A stretch of DNA of 64,000 nucleotides from Larix kaempferi. Taxonomy: Eukaryota > Streptophyta > Pinopsida > Pinales > Pinaceae. The position numbers were made by a program, and so were the translations under genes. The stretch is from the NCBI GenBank assembly GCA_027924585.1, contig BSBM01000179.1:12562501-12626500 (forward strand). Direction: 5' to 3'. The number at the start of each line of letters is the position of its first letter. Position 1 is the first letter of the stretch. Below are positions 57,240 through 64,000 of this stretch, one piece after another. The notes under the pieces are model-generated. The model was not told the DNA's origin. It ran no database searches and saw only the letters and a list, made by a program, of their open reading frames with translations.

Positions 57240-57780
57240 CAGAGTATCAACCTGATACTCACCATACATCATCCTGATGTACACATGATCATCCTGATCA
57301 TCATCACTGCAACATCCTGCTGCATGTCATCTGGAGCAATATCCTGAAGCTCGTCATCCATGATCATCCAATGCATCTACCTGATGCATACCAAATATCT
57401 ACCTGATACATATCAACATGCATGATCCACCTGATACAAATACAAATACATGATACATATCACCATACATGATCTACCTGATCATACAATGTATCCACTT
57501 GATACATATACAGATACATGGTCCAAGCATCCAACATGATACATATACAAAATACATACACATGATCCAACCGATCATATCCAGCATCCAACATGATGCG
57601 TACATACATATAAATGATCCAACTGATCATATCCAGCATCCAACATGATGCATACATACATATAAATGATCCAACTGATCATATCCAACATCCAACATGA
57701 TGCATAAATACATATAAATGATCCAACTGATCATACAAAGCAGAAACGAGAACATCATCCTGATGCTCATCATCCAACGC
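57240..57780 (-). repeat. hairpin array of element 4
   Basis: GAGTATC-aacct-GATACTC near 57243, TACATC-atcct-GATGTA near 57265, ATGATC-atcct-GATCAT, ATGCATC-tacct-GATGCAT near 57380, then TGATC-caact-GATCA units to 57735. Shorter than in element 1. Confidence 0.87.
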
Positions 57781-57848
57781 TTACATCCACGACCATGTGA
57801 AGGATCCTCCTTCCAACATGCTTGGAATGGCTTCAGCAAATGTGTCCA

Positions 57849-58199
57849 TCACTTCTTCCTCGAAGTGTCATCAATCTGAAGAACACCAAGCCTCTCCCTG
57901 AAGTAATCGAACTTCACCCTGGCTAGTGGCTTCGTCAGCACATCTGCAATTTGCTCGTATGTCGCAACATACAGGAGCTTCACAGCTCCTCTCTGCACCA
58001 TATCCCTGATATAGTGATATTTGATCTCTATGTGTTTCGACCTGTCATGAAACACTGGGTTCTCAAATAGCTTCACACAACTCTGGTTATTGCAGAATAT
58101 ACTAGTAGCATCCAATGGGAGATCAAATAACTCAGACAGTAGCTTCCGTAGCCATACTGCCTCACAACTAGCTGAACAGGCTGCAACATACTCTGCCAC
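57849..58199 (-). pseudogene. RNase H C-terminal part of element 4
   Basis: 116 codons with AACSASCEAVWLRKLL, FCNNQSCVK (Asp of the usual DNQS replaced by Asn), SKHIEIKYHYIRDMV, ADVLTKPLARVKF and the stop after DTSRKK. Same frame as the preceding block, separated by the TAG at 58224. The D to N change removes an acidic catalytic position of RNase H. Confidence 0.88.
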
Positions 58200-58223
58200 A
58201 GCTATACTCAGTGCTACGCATGA

Positions 58224-58655
58224 CTACTTCCTGTTAAACCAAGAGATCACACCTGATCCCATACTGAAGCAACACCCAGATGTGCTCTTCCTATCTGCAG
58301 CACTGCCAGCCCAATCTGAATCAACGTAACCCTGCAAGTTAAACTTTCGATTTGCTTCATACTTGAGCCCATAATCCACTGTACCCTTCAGGTACCTCAG
58401 AACATGCTTTATAGCAACCAGATGAACACTCCTCGGATCTGTCAGGAACTGACTCAATGTGTTCACCGCAAATAAAATATCTGTTCTCATGTTCGTCAAG
58501 TACATCAAGGACCCAATCATCTGACAATACATAGAGACATCAACCGGCTCTGATGAAGCATCACATAGAAGCTTCAGATTCGATGCCATACGTGTGGCCA
58601 TGTCCTTGCAATCCATCATTCCGAATCTCTTCAGGATATCTACTGTGTACTTCAC
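58224..58655 (-). pseudogene. RT end and RNase H start of element 4
   Basis: KYTVDILKRFGMMDCKDMAT leads through YCQMIGSLMYLTN (usual Arg replaced by Cys) and LSQFLTDPRSVH to the RNase H first strand YVDSDWAGSAADRKST and ISWFNRK. It ends at TAG 58224-58226, where elements 1 and 2 have CAG. Confidence 0.88.
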
Positions 58656-58682
58656 TTGACCAAGGAATATCCCACCTACACT

Positions 58683-59615
58683 CTACCACACTTCCATACC
58701 TAGGAAATAATGCATCATTCCCAAATATTTCATATCGAACTCGGCAACAAGCTTTCTCTTAGTATCTGCAATCAATCTATCATCTCCTATTACAAATAAC
58801 TCATCCACATACAGGAGTAGAATCATAGGATTCCCTTCCTCAACCTTGTAATAAAGGTTGGAATCCACTTTACTCTTGGTAAATCCCAAACTAGATAGGA
58901 AACTGTCCATCCTACCATACCAAGTTCTGGGAGCTTGCTTCAAGCCATACAAGGCTTTCTTCAATCTGCACACATATGACTCCCTGTCATGTATTTCAAA
59001 ACCGAGTGGCTGCTCTACATATACTTCCTCTTCAACTACACCATTCAAGAAAGAAGTCTTGACATCCATCTGGTGTATTTTCCATTTCATTGCTGTAGCC
59101 AGGGAAAGTAATGTTCTGATGGAAGTATACCTGGCTACAGGTGCAAAAGTTTCTTCATAATCTATTCCCTCTTTCTGAGAGAAGCCACGAGCTACGAATC
59201 TTGCTTTGTATTTCTCTACACTGCCATCTGCAGCATGCTTGATTTTGCAGATCCATTTGGAAGTCACAACAGACTTCTCTTTAGGTCTTGGGACAACATC
59301 ACAAACATCATTCTTCATTATTGATTGGTATTCCTCAACCATGGCATCCTTCCATTCTTTCTTTTCTGCTGCTTCTTCATAACTGGAAGGTTCTTTGTTC
59401 ATAATGTCACAGAGTAAAGCAACATAGCTGGTATGTGATCTGGTTCTCTTCTTTGCTCTGTGTTCTTCTTCTGGAATGCCAAATCTTTCTGCATCTTGAA
59501 TGAGCTCTCGAGGCCATGCAAGTTTCCTCTTGTGAGAGTTATCCTCACGGGGTGGATCTACAGGTTCTTGCGGATATTCAAACTCACGAACAACTTCTGG
59601 AACTGCTTCAGTCAT
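58683..59615 (-). pseudogene. reverse transcriptase of element 4, YVDE box
   Basis: 310 codons. RT motifs in order: [78 protein letters not shown] and LLYVDELFV. The second Asp of the catalytic YVDD box is Glu, which should abolish or cripple polymerisation. The frame ends at TAG 58683-58685 just after [11 protein letters not shown], where elements 1 and 2 have CAG. It retains both segments deleted in elements 1 and 2. Confidence 0.92.
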
Positions 59616-59951
59616 GGTAGTGTCTTGAAATCTATTTTCCTTAGGTTCTTCATAAATTTCAATAGGTGCCTTCCTTGATTTGATGAATGATGAGTTTTCA
59701 TCAAATGTTACACCCCTGCTGACATCAATCTTCTTTAACCCTAGAAATTATATTCTGTAAGCCTTCGAGCTTTCACTCTAACCCACAAAGATACCCTTCT
59801 TTCCTGAAGGATCTAGTTTAGTTCTCTTTTCCTTTGGGACATGAGTGTATACAGAACAACCAAATATTCTGAGATGGCTGACTTCAGGTTTCTTACCAGA
59901 AAAGACCTCTTCTGGTGTCTTGTTGTCCAATATCTTGTGGGGTGTTCTATT
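59616..59951 (-). pseudogene. integrase-RT linker of element 4
   Basis: Continues the polyprotein frame between integrase and RT (NRTPHKILDNKTPEEVF, HLRIFGCSVYTHVPKEKRTK, KKGIFVG). Two stops lie near 59780 and 59755 in the segment that normally reads GYSESSKAYR. Confidence 0.82.
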
Positions 59952-61334
59952 CTACACATATACAGCTGTTCTAACTGCTTCTGCCCATAGATGCATAGGT
60001 AGATCCTGGTCATGCAGCATTGCCCTTGCTGCTTCCATGATTGTTTTGTTCTTCCTTTCTGCAACTCCATTCTGTTGAGGATTATAAGGAGCAGTCAACT
60101 CCCTCTTAATCCCCGAATCACTACAAAGCTTCTTGAAGTCACCTGAGGTGAATTCTCCACCATTGTCGGATCTGACTGTTTTGATCTTCTTGTCAGTTTG
60201 ATTCTCCATCAAGATTTTGAATTCCTTGAACTTATCAAACACCTCATCTTTGTTCTTCAAGAAGTATACCCAAGTCTTCTTGGATAATTCATCAATAAAT
60301 GAGACATAGTAAACATACCCACTCAGAGAAATGGATGACATAGGACCACATACATCTGAGTGGATGATTTCCAGGATGTCTTTTGCCTTGCTTTCACTGC
60401 TTGGGAAAGCCTTCTTAATGTTCTTACCTTTTGCACATCCTTTGCAAACACCTTCATGTTTGGTCTTGATTTCAGGAAGACCCTCTACAGCCTTGCTTGC
60501 AATTGGAAGTGCCCTATAGTGCATATGAGCAAGTCTTCTATTCCAAAGTTCAATTAGCTCCATGGATTCATGTACCATGGCATGTTCAGGTTGTCCCTTC
60601 AATTTATACAAACCTCCCTCTTGCTCTCCAAACATTATTGCATCATCTATGTTATTTCCCTTTGGCCACATTAGGACTTGGCCATCCACAAATGCAACCC
60701 TCATACCTTTTGCATCCAATGCAGAGATGGAGAGTAAGTTCTTCTTGAGCCCAGGTACATAAAGGACTTCTTTCATCTTCAAATATTTTCCAGAATCTAG
60801 GTTGTAGGAGGCTTCACCACTTCCTTTGATTGGGTATTGATAATCATCCCCAAGTTTCACCTTATGGGGTGATTCATGTTCAGATAGATTCACAAAAGAT
60901 TCCTTAAACCCAGTCATGTGTTTGGAAGCGTCACTGTCAATCAACCAATCATTACAACCATGGGAGATAGTACCTGTAAGAGCAGAAATTAGAACATATT
61001 CTTCTTCACTTGATGAGTCATCATCACTATCACTTTTTGCCCTAGCCTTCTTCTTTGGGGATTCATCATCTTCGGCAGCATGAGCATGATATCTTCTTTT
61101 GTTATTCTTCTTCTTGTTGTTGAAGTTGTTGTTGTTGTCTTTCTTCTTCTTGGGACAATCTGAAGCAAAGTGTCCCTTCTCATTGCAATTGAAGCATATG
61201 AGATCTTTCTTATCTTTATGGTAATGGTGGTGTGAGAATATCCTATTATGAGATGATTCCTTCTTGGACTTTCCTTTCCTGGAATGTGCTGAGAGAGCTT
61301 GATCTTCATTTCCCATCTTTTCTTCTCGGGCCAC
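59952..61334 (-). pseudogene. gag zinc knuckle, protease and integrase of element 4
   Basis: 460 codons. A CCHC knuckle CFNCNEKGHFASDC (near residue 48) binds RNA. Protease follows with WLIDSDASKHMTG, where the conserved DSG is DSD, so the active-site Gly is lost. The integrase has HHCC residues (LAHMHYRAL and CKGCAKGK) and a D,D,E core: IHSDVCGP, VRSDNGGEF and NGVAERKN. It ends at TAG 59952-59954 inside the integrase C-terminal region. No real start: it continues the gag frame past the TAG at 61350, so the whole is one polyprotein broken by stops. Confidence 0.92.
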
Positions 61335-61349
61335 AAGCCTAGCTTCTTC

Positions 61350-61895
61350 CTAAGAGCATTCTTCCTGCAATTTGTTGAAGGAGATCAACTTCTTCCTTGC
61401 ACAAATTCCTTGAATAAAGGAATCCCATGACCTGGGTACGCCATTTAGAGTGGTCATCACCACTTCACCATTCTCCACCATTTCATCCACTTCTTCTAGT
61501 TGTTCCTTGATCTGGGAGACCCTTTCAAAATAAGATTGAATGGTTTCTCCATTCTGAAACTTTACTCCTTTCAGTTGGTTCCGCAGGGTCATCTTCCGAT
61601 TTATGTTCTTCCCTTCAAATAGCTTGGTCAAAGAGTCAAACATCTCCTTGGGTGTCTTTAGAGAAGACACATGGGGTATGAGATGGTCTTTGATAGAATC
61701 AACAATGATTCTCTTTGCCTTGACCAAGCTTTTCTTATGCAATACCTTAGCCTCTTCATCCTCTGGGATAGGGATGTCTTCTTGTACATATGAGTCCAAC
61801 TCATTCTCTTCCAAGATTAACCCAATCCTATACTTCCAAGCTCGGAAGTTATCAGCTCCTTCAAGCTTATCCTCAAGCTTGGTGTGGTGAGACAT
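61350..61895 (-). pseudogene. Copia-type Gag of element 4
   Basis: Starts with ATG at 61895 (MSHHTKLEDKLEGADNF) and runs 181 codons to TAG 61350-61352. It has the usual Copia Gag (UBN2-like) features: FRAWKYRIGLILEE, KEMFDSLTKLFEG, KMTLRNQLKGVKF, SYFERVSQIKEQLEEV and TTLNGVPRSWDSF. It would form the particle shell around element RNA. Downstream sequence in the same frame (EEARLVAREEK) continues to the zinc knuckle. Confidence 0.92.
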
Positions 61896-62452
61896 CTTAA
61901 AGAGTACTTCAAATGGAAATAGAAAATATTTAGGTCTTACCTCTTGAAATGCTGAAAACTGGATCTGGTCCTGGATTAGGGTTTGTCGAAAAAACCCTAA
62001 AAATTCAAAATGTGAATTTCAATTTTCTGAAAGGATAGAAAGATGCGCCTTGATGAGTTGATCATCCTGGTGTATTCATAATTTGAGATCAGCAAAGCTT
62101 TACCGTTCAGATTTTCCTTTTTGTCCTCCCGGGGTCACTAGGGAGAGCCCTGAATTAGGGTTTGAGTTTCCCGGAGATCTACCCAGCCAACAATCTCGAT
62201 CCAAATCTCTGAACTTCGATTTGTGCAAGGAGCTTCCAGCTATGTATTCAGATTTCAGAAATTCCTATTTTTGTGGAAACCCTAATTTTTAGGGCCAAAT
62301 CTGAAAATGCTCAGAATTGAATTCTGATTGGAAAGATAGATTCTCCTTGATGAGTAGAGTCAATCTACTATACTACTTTTCCAAAATCTGTGGAGAGAAA
62401 CCAAATAAACAAGAAACTCAAGTTTTCGTTACTGCAAAATGTCTTCTTCTCA
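61896..62452 (-). other. leader of element 4
   Basis: Non-coding, between primer site and gag start. It lacks the 177-bp duplicated unit of elements 1 and 2, but its gag-proximal part is similar (for example TTGATGAG near 62050). Confidence 0.65.
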
Positions 62453-62469
62453 GGTTAGCTCTGATACCA
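62453..62469 (-). other. primer binding site of element 4 (tRNA-iMet)
   Basis: Minus strand TGGTATCAGAGCTAACC immediately after the 5' LTR. Confidence 0.93.
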
Positions 62470-63074
62470 TGTTAAATTGTGAGCATTAATTCACAATACT
62501 CTTGGATCTTTACTGAGAGAATAACATATATAGTATATCAATGCATAACGATCACAATAAGCATGACAAGCATCACAAGAATCAAAAGCATGAGAGACAA
62601 GAGACACAGAGTTTCCGTGGGGAAAACCCTAAGGTGAAAAACCCCACAACTTCCTCAGAGATAGAGAGAGAAATGGCTCAACCAAAGTAAAACCAAAATA
62701 CACTTGAGATAATCTCCTAGTAGTAGATGATCCTCCTCCTCACTAGTGCACCACTTTCTGAGTGAGAAAGATATAACTTTCCGAATGATCTAAATAGAGA
62801 TCTCCTGATCTCTATTTATACTAACCTGTTTTCCCATTGACATTATGGGGCCGACTTGTCTATCTAGGTACATCCAAAATATAATATATATTTCAGGGCC
62901 GACCCCACACATGGTGGTCTAATAACCCATCGACAAGTACACACACTTGGGACACTTGTCAATCCACATGACGACACTTCCTTATAAAGGAATAACACAT
63001 ATCTAATAAGGGTACAATAAATATATATGAAATACATAGATGAAATACATTCCGAAGTTACATATACATCAACA
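62470..63074 (-). repeat. 5' LTR of Copia element 4
   Basis: 605 bp, TGTTAAATTGTGAGC to CATCAACA on the plus strand. The outer part (TACATATACATCAACA) is shared with elements 1 and 2 and the middle is diverged, marking a sister subfamily. TATAAATAGAG on the minus strand near 62820 is the likely TATA box. Confidence 0.93.
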
Positions 63075-63079
63075 ATGGA

Positions 63080-63400
63080 TTATCCCTTCCCTTCTCCTCT
63101 TTTGTTCCTCTTTTATTTCAATTTTCCTTTATTGATTTGCTGATTTTTATTGTGTTTTGTTGTTGTATGTTTCGCGTTTCATGCATGGAGGCTAAGGTTT
63201 CATGGAAGAAACTCTGTAATGAAGGTAATGTATTCTCCCTTCCCTTCTCCCCCTTCCTTCATTTTTTACTTTATTTATTTGTTAATCCTTATTGTTCTTT
63301 TGTTATTGAAAGTTTAGGGTTTATGCTTAGAGGCTAGGGTTTGATGGAGGAACCTCTACGAGGAAGGTAATGGATTCTCCTTCCTTGATATTTTGTTTTT
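63080..63400. repeat. diverged host tandem repeat, 141-162-bp spacing
   Basis: A block of the type ATGGAGGCTAAGGTTTCATGG, then GAAACTC and GAAGGTAATG, followed by a T/C-rich stretch, occurs at 54623 (cut by element 4 and continued at 63080), 63181 and 63322. The blocks suggest small exon-like pieces with a GTAATG donor, but no reading frame is kept. Confidence 0.6.
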
Positions 63401-64000
63401 TTTCCTTTTATTTATGTGTTTATGTTTATAGTTGTTTTTCTATTTCAATTTTAATGGATAAAGAAGAAAAAATGGCAATTTTGGAGTTCTTCTTAAAGCA
63501 CGTATCTAGTTCGTGGTTGTGGCCTAAGGAAGGCCCTTGCATTCTGGATATCTAGATTCAAATCTTGGCACCCATATATCTCTTATTACTTAGTTATCCT
63601 TTTATATTACATGTTTATATTTGTCTAAGATATTAATTATTTACTAGTTTACATGCATAGGTTAGGATAGTTTCAATTCATATTTGCATTTTTAATGGTA
63701 TATTTCAATGGTAATGTAGCTAAATTAGAGTTATTTTATTTTTGTAAGTAATTTGGGTTAAAATCCCAACATTCCCTTACCATTTTCCATGTATGTTTTC
63801 ATTTTTTACCATTTTCTTGTCATGTTTATGTAAATTATAATTTACACAAGCTTAGTTTAGTTCTAGTTCAAATCTACACTTTTAATGGTAGATTTTTGTG
63901 GGGATGTAGGTCAAGTAGGGATATTGTCTTTTGGCAATTGATCTAGGTTCAAATCCTAACATTCCTTTACAACTTTTTCATTTTTCATTTTTAAATTTTT
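63401..64000. repeat. T-rich host DNA with about 190-bp diverged repeats
   Basis: GGTTAAAATCC (63756) and GGTTCAAATCC (63946) end two diverged units that share TTTTAATGGTAKATTT and CAACATTCC or TAACATTCC. A third similar word, GATTCAAATC, is at 63555. They resemble Pol III B boxes, but no matching A box was found. No gene. Confidence 0.5.

Larger units (their letters stand above)
54682..63074 (-). mobile_element. Ty1/Copia element 4, most complete copy, with 5-bp target duplication
   Basis: ATGGA flanks it at 54677-54681 and 63075-63079. Minus-strand order: 5' LTR, iMet primer site, leader, gag, protease, integrase, RT, RNase H, tail with hairpin array and block A, polypurine tract, 3' LTR with an internal 1.1-kb insert. 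This is the canonical Copia gene order. At least six stops, an altered protease motif and an altered RT box make it non-functional. It shows what the ancestor of elements 1 and 2 must have contained. Confidence 0.94.

Overview
The window is nuclear DNA of a land plant with a large, repeat-rich genome. No intact host gene is recognisable. Almost everything that can be identified is transposable-element DNA, in several nested layers and most of it broken by stops. A Penelope-like retroelement remnant with a GIY-YIG endonuclease region (37690-38380, minus strand) points to a gymnosperm, because such elements (Dryads) are known from conifers. This is inference from one marker, not proof.

Layout. 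1-8097: 3' part of a Ty3/Gypsy element of Tat/Athila type (pol, then a large extra coiled-coil ORF, polypurine tract and 3' LTR). It sits inside the reading frame of an L1-type LINE, whose 3' half continues at 8098-10352. 10353-16050: AT-rich DNA with several two-copy tandem duplications and one unrecognised ORF. 16056-23182 (minus) and 26883-34124 (plus): two related, non-autonomous Ty1/Copia elements in opposite orientation, each with about 649-bp LTRs, a 5-bp target duplication and a tRNA-iMet primer site, separated by a 3.7-kb spacer. 35543-38795: a large inverted repeat that encloses the Penelope-like remnant; its left arm is split by a 1.46-kb retroposon with an 18-bp target duplication. 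About 38889-39053: a probable tRNA-derived SINE. 40794-53155: an old degraded LTR element with gag zinc-knuckle traces, interrupted by a third Copia element (44049-51839, minus) that carries 2.5 kb of nested tandem repeats. 53848-about 54420: one end of a CACTA DNA transposon with a 24-bp minisatellite. 54682-63074 (minus): the most complete Copia element, with gag, protease, integrase, RT and RNase H all traceable but inactivated. 63080-64000: host DNA with diverged tandem repeats.

How the parts relate. The four Copia copies share LTR ends, the iMet primer site, a gag start region and an unusual non-coding tail between RNase H and the polypurine tract. Elements 1 and 2, and a fragment inside the 3' LTR of element 4, carry the same RT deletion junctions, so they descend from one defective master that must have been mobilised in trans. 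Relatives of element 4 are the plausible helper. The most unusual structure is in the shared tail: a run of hairpins about 24 nt apart, with nearly constant 5-nt loops but stems of several different sequences that remain self-complementary.
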